In this document: positions 1 to 8,343 of the stretch, one piece after another
Layout of the letters: each line of letters begins with the position of its first letter
Numbering within the stretch: the first letter of the stretch is position 1
Origin: Cytophagales bacterium
GTDB lineage: Bacteria > Bacteroidota > Bacteroidia > Cytophagales > Thermoflexibacteraceae
DNA length: 39,977 bases
Reading direction: 5' to 3'
NCBI GenBank assembly: GCA_013298985.1
Contig: JAAFJS010000022.1
Span: 1-39,977, forward strand
Program-made: the position numbers and the translations under genes
Notes under the pieces: model-generated
Databases searched by the model: none
What the model was told of the DNA's origin: nothing
Seen by the model: the letters and a program-made list of their open reading frames with translations, nothing else

Positions 1-977
1 TGGTCTATTTTATTGAACACAAGTACCACAGGTTTGTCTGCTGCACCTATTTCAGCTAAGGTTTTGTGTACAATCTCAATTTGCTCCTCAAAAGCAGGAT
101 GCGAAATATCGACTACGTGTAGCAAAATATCTGCCTCTACCACCTCCGAAAGCGTAGATTTGAAAGCCTCAATCAAAGTAGTGGGCAATTTACGAATAAA
201 TCCGACAGTATCTGCAAGTAAAAAAGGAATTTGATTAAAAACAATTTTTCTGACTGTCGAATCTACGGTAGCAAACAATTTATTTTCTGCAAAAATATCA
301 GATTTTGCCAACAAATTCATCAGCGTGGATTTACCCACATTGGTATAGCCCACCAAAGCCACGCGCACCATAAGGTCGCGAGATTTGCGCTGGTTCACCG
401 CAATTTTTTCTATGTCTTTGAGTTTTTCCTTCAAGAAAGCAATGCGGTCGCGCACGATACGGCGGTCAGTTTCTATTTCTTTTTCGCCAGGACCGCCACG
501 TGTGCCTTTGCCCCCTTGCTGGCGCGAAAGGTGCGTCCACATACGCGTAAGTCGTGGCAAAACGTATTCATACTGCGCCAGTTCTACCTGCGTAGTTGCC
601 TGTGTAGTGCGGGCGCGCTGCATGAAAATCTGGATAATGAGCAAACTTCTGTCAAGGATTGAGCAAGTCAGTATTTTTTCCAAATTGCGAATCTGCGAAC
701 TGGTCAAATCATCATCAAAAATCACCATATCGGGCTTATACTCTTTGACATACGCCACGATTTCGTCCATCTTGCCCTTGCCCACAAAATATCGCCCGTC
801 AGGGTGAACCAATTTTTGCTTGAATTTATAAATCGTCTTTACTCCCGCCGTTTCTGCCAAAAACGCCAACTCATGCAGGTATTCTGCCGCCTGCTCCTCT
901 GTTTGTTTTTGCGTGATTACAGCTACCAACACCGCCGTTTTTTGCTCCTCTTTGGTTTCTATTAATTTGATTTTCAT
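1..977 (-). CDS. hflX: GTPase HflX (3' part beyond window edge)
   Basis: HflX is a ribosome-associated GTPase that can split stalled or hibernating 70S ribosomes. About 325 residues are visible and no stop is reached before position 1, so the C-terminus is missing. The N-terminal HflX domain carries the family's glycine-rich linker (SRQQGGKGTRGGPGEKEIE, about residues 151-169). The G domain follows: P-loop GYTNVGKST at about 210-218, DTVGF as the G3 switch, and NKID as G4 in the last visible codons. The start ATG (complement of 975-977) gives the MKIKLIET opening expected of Bacteroidota HflX. A near-ideal Bacteroidota promoter ends only a few bases before this ATG, so the message may be leaderless. 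Family assignment is very secure. Only the missing C-terminus is unseen. Confidence 0.96.
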   Translation of the reverse strand, partial: MKIKLIETKEEQKTAVLVAVITQKQTEEQAAEYLHELAFLAETAGVKTIYKFKQKLVHPDGRYFVGKGKMDEIVAYVKEYKPDMVIFDDDLTSSQIRNLEKILTCSILDRSLLIIQIFMQRARTTQATTQVELAQYEYVLPRLTRMWTHLSRQQGGKGTRGGPGEKEIETDRRIVRDRIAFLKEKLKDIEKIAVNQRKSRDLMVRVALVGYTNVGKSTLMNLLAKSDIFAENKLFATVDSTVRKIVFNQIPFLLADTVGFIRKLPTTLIEAFKSTLSEVVEADILLHVVDISHPAFEEQIEIVHKTLAEIGAADKPVVLVFNKID

Positions 978-981
978 AATA

Positions 982-1012
982 CAAATTTATAAAAAAATTA
1001 AAGTGTAACAAA
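982..1012 (-). promoter_or_regulatory. Bacteroidota-type promoter of hflX
   Basis: On the minus strand TTTG (1009-1012) is followed by exactly 19 nt and TAAATTTG (982-989). This matches the -33 TTTG / -7 TAnnTTTG consensus of the Bacteroidota primary sigma factor. The -7 element ends 5 bases before the hflX ATG, so initiation would fall at or next to the start codon. The motif is seen directly; promoter activity is inferred. Confidence 0.7.
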
Positions 1013-1136
1013 ATTTTCAATGTATTGGTTTGAAAGTCTAAGCAAAGAAGACTGGTTGAAGGCAATTTTATTGATGTCAAGCGTTCGCACCGTTCATTGA
1101 TGTTCAAGAATGACGCGTTCTGTGAGTTGGAGTGAG

Positions 1137-1242
1137 TTCCCACCATTAAAACGGTGGGTTATAGAGTATAATATATTGACTATCAATTTTTTAACACCTC
1201 GCTTGCGCCGCAATATGAAGGGTGGGCTTTCCACAAAATTTA
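1137..1242 (-). repeat. REP-like double-hairpin repeat, copy A
   Basis: This non-coding block begins 4 bp past the stop of the glycosidase at 1247. Read on the minus strand it opens with TAAATTTTGTGGAAAGCCCACC, then a GC-rich segment ending GCGAGGTGTTAAAAA, then a second hairpin with CCCACC and GGTGGG arms (1139-1158). The same order of blocks is found in the opposite orientation at 18108-18176. Here about 35 nt of AT-rich sequence separates the two hairpins, against a few bases in copy B. It could serve as a terminator for the gene before it. Its dispersed nature suggests a mobilised REP/MITE-like family. Confidence 0.7.
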
Positions 1243-1246
1243 CCCC

Positions 1247-3460
1247 CTATTCGAAAACGATTTCATAATAAATTGCTTTGAAGGCATTCCCATCTAAGAG
1301 AATTAGATTGCGCGAATTACCAGAAACAATTGCCTTTTCTGTTCTATTCCCTATATGGTCAAGGATATAAGCCTTAAATTTATCTTTTCTATTTATTTTC
1401 AGATTTACTCGCACAGGCTCAATCAGAATGGGGGCTTCGCCCACTTTGAGCAAGTTTTTCTTGTCGGCATCATATTCCATGCCTGTATTTTTTGCGCGGG
1501 CTATGGTGGTTATCAGCCATCTTTTTGCCCTGTCAAGCCCTTGGTCTTTGTCCAAGCTACTGACCAAAATCACCGCAAATTCATTGGCTGTAGTCAAACT
1601 GATTTCGCCCAAGTCAAATTTTTTGTCTTTGGCAAAGCCCACCAAACCCTTTGTTCCTGCGCTATTTATGGTAAAAAAACCTTTGTCCGAATAGTCCCAA
1701 AAAAGCTGATTGGTATTAGAGGTTACGGTTTTGTTTTTCCAAAATTTTGATAAATCTGTGGTTTCATTTTCTTTCAAACTATTAGTAAAGGTGAGGCTTA
1801 CCTTGCCAACAGCCATTGCCTCTAAGGGAAAACTTCCTGCAAAACTTTTGCGGTCATGGTCTTGGATAACTCTTTCATCAAAAAACTGCTTATTTTCTGC
1901 TACGGAGGGCAAATGCACCTGTCTATTAACTGCGATTTCGCCTTCTTTGATGTCATTCCGATAAATCATCATAGCAAGGGCAGGGTACAAAGCGAGTTGT
2001 GTAGGTGAGCAAGCATTATAAATTCCACCCCAAGGCGGCGTTTGGATAGTAGGCGTAAAGTACGGATAATCAGTGGCAAAGGTGTAAGAAGCGTCCCAGC
2101 CCTGCAAACCCATTCCGTAGGCGGCGAGCAGGGGCGCGCTTTCGGCAGTCCACTCGTTGGGGATAAGACTCATCCATTCTGAGATAGCAAAAGGTCTGTC
2201 GCTAACTTGCTGTAAACCAGTGCCGTATAGCCCTGAGCCAATTTGGGCAAGCATAGAAGTATTGTCAAATTTACCTGCTTGGAGGTGATGTCCATCGCCT
2301 CCGCCAAAGTAGTTGTGCCTATCAATAATCCCTGCTTGGTAATCGGCATATAAATTGTACAAATGCGAGATGCCCGTTCCTGCTTGCCAGCAACTCCCCA
2401 CTATAGTTCCTTGGTAACCTGTATTTCTAATTGCGGTTACAAACTTATTGTAAAATTTGATTTGTTCATCATATAAAAAAGTAGCTTTGTCTATAATATG
2501 CTGTTTTACAGGCTTTTTATTTTTCAAAGCCTGTTCATATTCCCAGCTTAGTAAGCCATGATTGGGGCTTGGATACATATTTTCCTTGCTCAGAAGTTCG
2601 CCTTCATTGACTCCTTCCTTATTCCATGCCTTTTCTAAGTTTTCTTGGGAATGGTACTTTTCTAAGAGCCATGCTGAAAATTTTTTGCAAAGTAAGGCGC
2701 GATACGTAGGTGTTTGTTTGAGTGTGGCTTCGATGGCTGACCAAAAAATATTGTCTTCGTTTTGCAGTTCGATAAAGCTAAGTGCGGGGTCATTAGCATA
2801 GCGCAGTCCTGAAAGCGGATTTTTATGGTTTAACATATTGATAGTGAGTTCAATATTGAGATTTTGGAGGTCTTCGGCAAAGTTTACCAAAGAGGCTGTG
2901 GTGGCGTTGAGATGCGACCAAGGAAATTTGGTATCTGCTATTTCTTTGTAGGCGAGCAGGCGCGTGCTATCGCTTGGGCGTACGCGATGCCCATAAATAT
3001 GCGACCAGCCATAATAAATTCCTGTTTGGCGAAGCTCTTGGGACAAAAAATCAAGGTTTTTCCAATTTTCATCAGTGATAAGCGTGGAGTTTTTGCCATC
3101 AGTTGCGTCCCAAGTAAATTTATGGAAACGCGCGGCATTAAATCCGTATTTTGCCAAAAATTTTGCCCAAGTTTTTGCCTGTTCGTTAGGCATGAAGGGT
3201 GCGCCTCCTGCAATGTTTGTTCCCCAAAACTTAACGGGCGTACCGTCCTGAAAAACTAAATCTTTGCCCTTCATCTGCACAAAGCCATGCTTGCCCGCAG
3301 GGGCATCAAGCCAGTGGCTCAGGTTCAGCGAGTTAGGCTCAAAATAGCCCTTGGGCTGAAAAGCAAACCAATTATCTTGGGCAAAAGTAGCAACATAAAA
3401 ACAGCAATGAATGCTCAAAAACAATACAATTACTTTTAAAATAGGGTTTTTCATATTCAT
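1247..3460 (-). CDS. exported clan GH-A (GH5-like) glycoside hydrolase
   Basis: This is a 737-aa putative secreted glycosidase. An N-terminal hydrophobic stretch ending near FAQ (about residue 28) is a typical signal peptide. A short beta-rich lead-in contains KFWGTNI (about 77-83), the usual entry into a cellulase-like TIM barrel. ELQNEDN places Asn234-Glu235 as the clan GH-A acid/base pair, and AISEWM places Glu428 as the likely nucleophile. After about residue 540 the sequence turns beta-rich, consistent with accessory domains. I see no obvious type IX sorting domain at the C-terminus. It lies 85 bp downstream of another exported glycosidase-like protein on the same strand, so the pair probably acts on one polysaccharide. 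The substrate cannot be read from the sequence. No SusC/SusD pair is present. Confidence 0.8.
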   Translation of the reverse strand: MNMKNPILKVIVLFLSIHCCFYVATFAQDNWFAFQPKGYFEPNSLNLSHWLDAPAGKHGFVQMKGKDLVFQDGTPVKFWGTNIAGGAPFMPNEQAKTWAKFLAKYGFNAARFHKFTWDATDGKNSTLITDENWKNLDFLSQELRQTGIYYGWSHIYGHRVRPSDSTRLLAYKEIADTKFPWSHLNATTASLVNFAEDLQNLNIELTINMLNHKNPLSGLRYANDPALSFIELQNEDNIFWSAIEATLKQTPTYRALLCKKFSAWLLEKYHSQENLEKAWNKEGVNEGELLSKENMYPSPNHGLLSWEYEQALKNKKPVKQHIIDKATFLYDEQIKFYNKFVTAIRNTGYQGTIVGSCWQAGTGISHLYNLYADYQAGIIDRHNYFGGGDGHHLQAGKFDNTSMLAQIGSGLYGTGLQQVSDRPFAISEWMSLIPNEWTAESAPLLAAYGMGLQGWDASYTFATDYPYFTPTIQTPPWGGIYNACSPTQLALYPALAMMIYRNDIKEGEIAVNRQVHLPSVAENKQFFDERVIQDHDRKSFAGSFPLEAMAVGKVSLTFTNSLKENETTDLSKFWKNKTVTSNTNQLFWDYSDKGFFTINSAGTKGLVGFAKDKKFDLGEISLTTANEFAVILVSSLDKDQGLDRAKRWLITTIARAKNTGMEYDADKKNLLKVGEAPILIEPVRVNLKINRKDKFKAYILDHIGNRTEKAIVSGNSRNLILLDGNAFKAIYYEIVFE

Positions 3461-3545
3461 TTTTTATAATTTTTTTGGCGTAATTTTTATAAAATACTAT
3501 GCTTGCCTTGTATTCCCACAAGCACCACTAAAGTCTTCAAAAGAA

Positions 3546-6092
3546 TTAATACCGCAATTCTACCTTTTTTGCCTCAGCCCCACTCATCATAAAGTCCACA
3601 TAAACAGATTGTTCTACTTGCGAAGTAGTAAACTTCTGTGCCTTTCCATTTACCAAAACGGACAATGGCTTTTGTGCAGTAGGAGGCAAAGGTAAATGAA
3701 AATTTGTTTTTTCGCCACTTCCTGCTACGGTAAGCAATATCGTCTTTTGTGCTTTTTTGTGGAGGTAAGTATAGGCAACATAACCCTTTGAGGCGGGGTA
3801 GCAAATGGTTACGTTGATGGAATCAGACTGGGTTTCGTTCCATCTTGGCGATAGTATTGCTTCCTGGTAGGCGGCTGTTTTGGGTGCGTCTTTGACACCA
3901 GCCAAGCCTTCTACCATAGCGGCAACTGCCGTTGCAGAAGCCCAGTTATCGGGGCCGCCATAGGAAGGCATTTTTACAGGTACGTAATGTGGCTTATCTG
4001 CCAGCGTTATCCCAAAAACGGTGTAAATACCTTTATTTTCAGGTGCATGAAGGATTATTTTTGTGATTTTTTTAGTAGGTTCGGGATTATTGATAGCAGA
4101 CCAACTAAGCCCTACACCTTCGCTAACCAAGTTTTTTCCATACCAAGCAATACCTGCGTGGTCGTTTTGGAGTTCTGAGAACCACCAATACGTGAGGTGT
4201 TTTTCCGCAACCATGTAGTTAAATTTTTTGCTACCGTCCTCATACACAAAGGAAACGCCACCCACAATATTTTCGGAAGCGGGCTTGGAAGCGGTATGCA
4301 AAAAATACAGACAAGCGGCAGTTTCATTGACAGGAATCTCTATGCTTTGGGGCAAGATATGGTCTTTGCCTACTGCTACTACTGCTTTTCTATTGTTTTT
4401 TTCGGGGTCTATGACTTCAAACCTGATGCCTGCAAAGGTTTGCTCGCCCACAGGCAACTCGCGCAAATCATCACCTACTCGCCCGCCGAGCATCCAAGTA
4501 TTGCCTTCCTTTTTTTCGTTTACCCAAAAGTCCATGTTTGCCAATAATTTGAGATTCAAAGGTTTATAAGTAGGCGGTGCGGGCGGCGGAAACATTGCGC
4601 CTGTGTAAGCAAAGTAAAGTTTGTGGTCATATTTTTTTCCTAATTCAAAAAGGCGGTTTAGAATGTCTGCGCCATATTTTTCGTAACCGCTTTCAAAAGC
4701 CCCGCGCGCCAGCTCGCCCGCGACGTGTCCGCCTACGCCCCCGTTCATGTATTGCCAAATGTCCCCATGCGTGCCAAATCCGCGCTGAAAAGGGGGATAA
4801 ATCGCATACCACTCTCCTGGCGAGCCTTGCGGTAGGTTATCTTTTAAGTTCAAATACGTTTGTATGATAGCCTTGCTTTGGGCAGGATTTAAAGGGCGAT
4901 TCAGCGAATAGGCGTTGGATTGGGCGATTTGAGAACGTTCATCTACTCCCAGATTGCGCTTGACCGTAGAATCCTCATCAATAAAATGAGTGTAAAATTT
5001 GCCATTCCAAGCCAATTTATCCAAACGTTCCTTAAAAGCCTTACCTCTTTCTCTAAATTGCTGTGCATCAGCCATCTGCCCTACGTGTTCCAGCATTTCT
5101 GCCAGTTCGTAGCAGGCGGCAATGTAGCCCGTATTGTCGCCAAAAAAGACCCCAAACTTAGATTTTTCTGGGTGAACAATCATAGAGTTGGTCATACCAA
5201 TATTGGGCAGGTACTCGTCCTCTACCGCAAAATCCCAAGAATCAATAGTATAAACGCGTTTTAGAAGCTGAAATCGCTTACTAAAACGCGCAGGGTCTTT
5301 ATAAATATAGTCTAAAGATTTTATTGCCGAAGGAAGTGTTTTTTTGAGCCATTCGCTATTTCCCGAAGATTTCCAACTCATATACACCGTATTGACATAA
5401 ATATATTCGGGGTGATTTTCAGTGGGTTGGCGCACAAAATACTTATCCCCAATTTTTTTGGTATAGCCTGACCACTTGTCCCGCGTATAAAAATAATCGG
5501 CATTTTTCATGTACTGCACAAAGCTATAAATCATGCCGTCTTCGCGCTGTACCTCGCGCATCAGGTCGACAAACTCATGCCCTACACCACTAAAATACTT
5601 CATGCCCTTCATGTTGTGGCAGTGGTCTAAAGTCCAGGGAACAAAGAAGTTATAACTTTTTCCGTTCCATTTTATACTTCGCCCATCCCCTTCGTCAAAA
5701 TTATCCATACCCTTGTAAAACAAATCGAACATTTCCTTGTAATAACCGCCGTCATTAATACTGGTTTTTGCGCTGACCTCAAAAGTAAACAACGGTGTTT
5801 TTTTGCCCTTGCTGTCCAGCGTGCTGACTGTATGCTTTCCCAGCGCACCACTTACGCGAAACGGGGTTTCGGTTTTTCCTGTACTTCGGAAATATTCTCG
5901 TCCTTTGCTGTCGGTTACGATAAAAGTTTGCTCTTTTGCGCCTACCATGACCAAGTTGTCCAAAGGCTGCGCGTAAGTTACCAAGCGAGCAATTCCAAAT
6001 TGGTTATCAAACAGTTGAGCCTGCCCTCTGGAAATAGAAAAAACAAGAAAAAATAGAAAAGTGTAATGTGATAAGTTTTTCATTTTCATCAT
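3546..6092 (-). CDS. exported six-hairpin (alpha/alpha)6-barrel glycosidase-like protein
   Basis: This is an 848-aa protein with a signal peptide (hydrophobic residues 11-21, likely cleavage after QA at about 25). An N-terminal beta domain (about 26-110) precedes a long aromatic-rich helical region (about 115-500) of the six-hairpin glycosidase type. That region has blocks such as VPWTLDHCHNMKG, TIDSWDF, SPGEWYAIYPP and GFGTHGDIWQYMNGG, which contain candidate catalytic acids. The remaining 350 residues look like beta-sandwich or carbohydrate-binding modules and end in KKVELRY. No obvious type IX sorting signal is visible. It is the upstream gene of a likely operon with the GH5-like enzyme at 1247-3460. 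I cannot assign a numbered GH family. The fold and hydrolase role are inferences from composition and motif spacing. Confidence 0.62.
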   Translation of the reverse strand: MMKMKNLSHYTFLFFLVFSISRGQAQLFDNQFGIARLVTYAQPLDNLVMVGAKEQTFIVTDSKGREYFRSTGKTETPFRVSGALGKHTVSTLDSKGKKTPLFTFEVSAKTSINDGGYYKEMFDLFYKGMDNFDEGDGRSIKWNGKSYNFFVPWTLDHCHNMKGMKYFSGVGHEFVDLMREVQREDGMIYSFVQYMKNADYFYTRDKWSGYTKKIGDKYFVRQPTENHPEYIYVNTVYMSWKSSGNSEWLKKTLPSAIKSLDYIYKDPARFSKRFQLLKRVYTIDSWDFAVEDEYLPNIGMTNSMIVHPEKSKFGVFFGDNTGYIAACYELAEMLEHVGQMADAQQFRERGKAFKERLDKLAWNGKFYTHFIDEDSTVKRNLGVDERSQIAQSNAYSLNRPLNPAQSKAIIQTYLNLKDNLPQGSPGEWYAIYPPFQRGFGTHGDIWQYMNGGVGGHVAGELARGAFESGYEKYGADILNRLFELGKKYDHKLYFAYTGAMFPPPAPPTYKPLNLKLLANMDFWVNEKKEGNTWMLGGRVGDDLRELPVGEQTFAGIRFEVIDPEKNNRKAVVAVGKDHILPQSIEIPVNETAACLYFLHTASKPASENIVGGVSFVYEDGSKKFNYMVAEKHLTYWWFSELQNDHAGIAWYGKNLVSEGVGLSWSAINNPEPTKKITKIILHAPENKGIYTVFGITLADKPHYVPVKMPSYGGPDNWASATAVAAMVEGLAGVKDAPKTAAYQEAILSPRWNETQSDSINVTICYPASKGYVAYTYLHKKAQKTILLTVAGSGEKTNFHLPLPPTAQKPLSVLVNGKAQKFTTSQVEQSVYVDFMMSGAEAKKVELRY

Positions 6093-6180
6093 ATTTTATT
6101 TTCAATAGAAGGAAAATATAGTTTCATCTAACCAAAAATGACCAAGCCTTATCACAAAACAAATTTTTTATCAAAAATCC

Positions 6181-7968
6181 TTACTCTCTTGTTTTCTCCC
6201 CTTTCATCAGCTGGCACGCCTCTACCAATCTGATAAACTCTGCCCTGTATCCTTCGCTGTCCTTACCTTTTGCGCCTTTTGCCATGCTAATTATCTGATT
6301 GTAAGCTACATTACCTTTGAACTCAGATTCTCTTAACAATAATCCAAAACCAGCTACTGCGGCAGAAAAACGGAAATTGTCGCTGGTACTTTCCAATTTT
6401 TGATTCTTTGCATTCAAAATATGCGTAATCAATTTACTGGTATCCTCTGTTGGTTTTTTGTAGCGAAACTTAATCGTCATCATTTCATCTGTGTTAGAAA
6501 CATTGGTATTTTGATTATTTTGGTATTTCAAGGCATCTACACTTTTGAGGTATTGAGATTTTACGCCCACAGGCACGATTTCGTAAATGGCTGTTACAGT
6601 GTGTCCTGCGCCTAACTCACCTGCGTCTTTTTTGTCATCATTAAAGTCTTCATCTTTGAGCATACGGTTTTCATAACCAATTAAGCGATATGCCTGCACC
6701 TTGTTTGGATTAAACTCAATTTGCAACTTTACATCTTTGGCAATCGTGAAAAGAGTAGCACGCATCTCCTTGACAAACACCTTTTTAGCTTCGTTGATAT
6801 TGTCAATGTAAAAGTAATTGCCGTTTCCATTTTTGGCGATTTCTTCCATACGGTCATCTTTGTAGTTGCCCATACCGAATCCGCACAGTGTCAGGAAGAT
6901 ACCTTCTTTCCTTTTTTCTTCGACCAATCTTACCAATTCGGAAGTAGAGGAAGTTCCTACATTAAAATCACCATCAGTTGCCAAAATAATGCGGTTATTG
7001 CCTTCTGCGAGAAAATTCTCTTTTGCCACTTTGTAAGCTAACAAAATTCCTTGACCGCCTGCGGTAGAGCCACCAGCTTCTAAATTGTCTAAGGCATTGA
7101 TAATCTTGGACTTGTCAGTAGCTGGAGTTGAGGGCAATACCAAGCCTGCCGCACCTGCATACGCCACGATTGCGATTCTGTCTTTGGCACTTAACTCATT
7201 GAGTAAGAGTTTCAAAGAAGATTTGAGCAAAGGCAATTTGTTGTTATCAGACATAGAGCCAGAGGCATCAATCAAAAATACCAAATTGCAGGGTGCTAAC
7301 TTGTCATAATCCAATTTTTTGCCTTGTAGCCCAATGTGAACTAACTGATTTTCAGGATTCCAAGGGCTGGAAGAAACTTCGGTAATGATAGAAAAAGGGT
7401 GTTCTCCCGTAGGATTTGGATATTCATAATCAAAATAATTGACAAATTCCTCGATGCGAACAGCATCTTTGTAAGGCATTTGCCCACTTTCTATCATGCG
7501 GCGGCTATTGGAATAGGAAGCCTTATCTACGTCAATAGAAAAGGTAGAAAGTGGCGCATTTTTGGGGCTTTGGAACTGATTTTCAACAATTTTGCTGTAT
7601 TCTTCTGTATTAAAATTTTCTCCGCCCTCGTCTTCTTTACTTATGATGCCTTTCTCCTGTTCTTTCATTTTCTTTCTTTCCAATACCCTGCTATCTTTGT
7701 TCATATACAAATTATCAGTGCTTCGCAACATTTTTTGCGATTCTCCTGCGGGCGCAGTCAGGCTTGGGCTGACAATGGGCTTGGTGCTGATGTCCATGTC
7801 AGCAGGTATAGGTGCTTCTTCTACTGTTTTTTCAGTTGCTACTATTTCAGGCTGATTGACCGTTTGGTTGCCTTTATTTGCTTCTTTGCTTCCTTGGCAC
7901 GCCCACGCCAGCCAAATGCAAAGCATGACCACCAATAATTTGCTTGAAAATGATTTTAAAGTTTTCAT
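6181..7968 (-). CDS. von Willebrand factor type A lipoprotein, YfbK family
   Basis: This 595-aa lipoprotein has the lipobox LAWAC, with Cys24 as the lipidated residue. A low-complexity tether (about 30-120) follows. The YfbK-type N-terminal block is STFSIDVDKASYSNSRRM (141-158) with RIEEFVNYFDYEYP. The VWA domain carries a full MIDAS: DASGSMS (Asp234), a Thr in GGSTAGG (about 300) and ATDGDFNVG (about 340). The C-terminal third matches the YfbK C-terminal region and ends in GYRAEFIRLVEACQLM. Length and order are normal for the family. VWA domains of this type bind protein ligands through a metal ion. The partner is unknown here. It is transcribed away from the divergent FtsX-like permease and shows no operon partner beyond the downstream glycosidases. 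Confidence 0.9.
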   Translation of the reverse strand: MKTLKSFSSKLLVVMLCIWLAWACQGSKEANKGNQTVNQPEIVATEKTVEEAPIPADMDISTKPIVSPSLTAPAGESQKMLRSTDNLYMNKDSRVLERKKMKEQEKGIISKEDEGGENFNTEEYSKIVENQFQSPKNAPLSTFSIDVDKASYSNSRRMIESGQMPYKDAVRIEEFVNYFDYEYPNPTGEHPFSIITEVSSSPWNPENQLVHIGLQGKKLDYDKLAPCNLVFLIDASGSMSDNNKLPLLKSSLKLLLNELSAKDRIAIVAYAGAAGLVLPSTPATDKSKIINALDNLEAGGSTAGGQGILLAYKVAKENFLAEGNNRIILATDGDFNVGTSSTSELVRLVEEKRKEGIFLTLCGFGMGNYKDDRMEEIAKNGNGNYFYIDNINEAKKVFVKEMRATLFTIAKDVKLQIEFNPNKVQAYRLIGYENRMLKDEDFNDDKKDAGELGAGHTVTAIYEIVPVGVKSQYLKSVDALKYQNNQNTNVSNTDEMMTIKFRYKKPTEDTSKLITHILNAKNQKLESTSDNFRFSAAVAGFGLLLRESEFKGNVAYNQIISMAKGAKGKDSEGYRAEFIRLVEACQLMKGEKTRE

Positions 7969-8343
7969 AAATTTTTTATTTTTTGGGTTTAAAACTTTTT
8001 TGATTTAAAATTTTGGATTTGTTTGTAAAACCACAAACAAGTATTTATTTGTAAGTATGATGTGGGCAAAAGAGAAATTCCATAAGGGGATTGATTTTTT
8101 TTTGATTTTTTTTTCAAGTTTACTTTCCCACTTCCGCACAAAAACGACCGAAAACGGACAATTCTTTTTGAATTATGAATTATAAGTTGTTAATTATGAA
8201 TAGATTATGATTGGCAAAGTAATTGGAATACAAAATCTGGAATCTTTTAATCTGGAATGAGTAATGAAATACAAAAATGAAATTCCAGATTCCAGATTTT
8301 TTAATTTTCAGATTTTAATTCATTTCTAATTTATATAAAACCC
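7969..8343. other. divergent intergenic region with iterated AT-rich motifs
   Basis: This 375-bp non-coding spacer separates the divergent VWA and permease genes, so it must hold promoters for both. I found no convincing TTTG/TAnnTTTG pair for either. It contains two T9 runs spaced by GA (about 8093-8114), an iterated AATTATGAA motif (about 8171-8205) and, at its right end, a repeat block shared with the next permease gene (8263-8324). No small gene is credible in it. Confidence 0.6.
8263..8324 (+). repeat. 62-bp direct repeat in permease leader, copy 1
   Basis: A 62-bp stretch identical to 10764-10825. It contains ATTCCAGATTCCAGAT followed by TTTTTTAATTTTCAGATTTT, and the reverse-complement motif ATCTGGAAT sits just upstream at 8235-8256, so a hairpin can form. 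Both copies lie directly before an FtsX-like permease, and both leaders then share TAATTTATATAAAACC near the ATG. The role is unknown: it may be a shared regulatory leader or a duplication scar. Confidence 0.85.

Noticed and set aside
231-807. Plus-strand ORFs of 143 and 140 aa
   Set aside because: They lie antisense within the clearly coding hflX gene and overlap each other.
871-1146. Minus-strand 91-aa ORF overlapping the hflX start
   Set aside because: It overlaps the N-terminus of hflX in another frame and runs through the REP-like repeat and promoter. Its composition is not protein-like.
8093-8114. Two T9 runs as a phase-variable tract
   Set aside because: They lie in a non-coding AT-rich spacer far from any -33/-7 match. 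No sequence evidence for switching.
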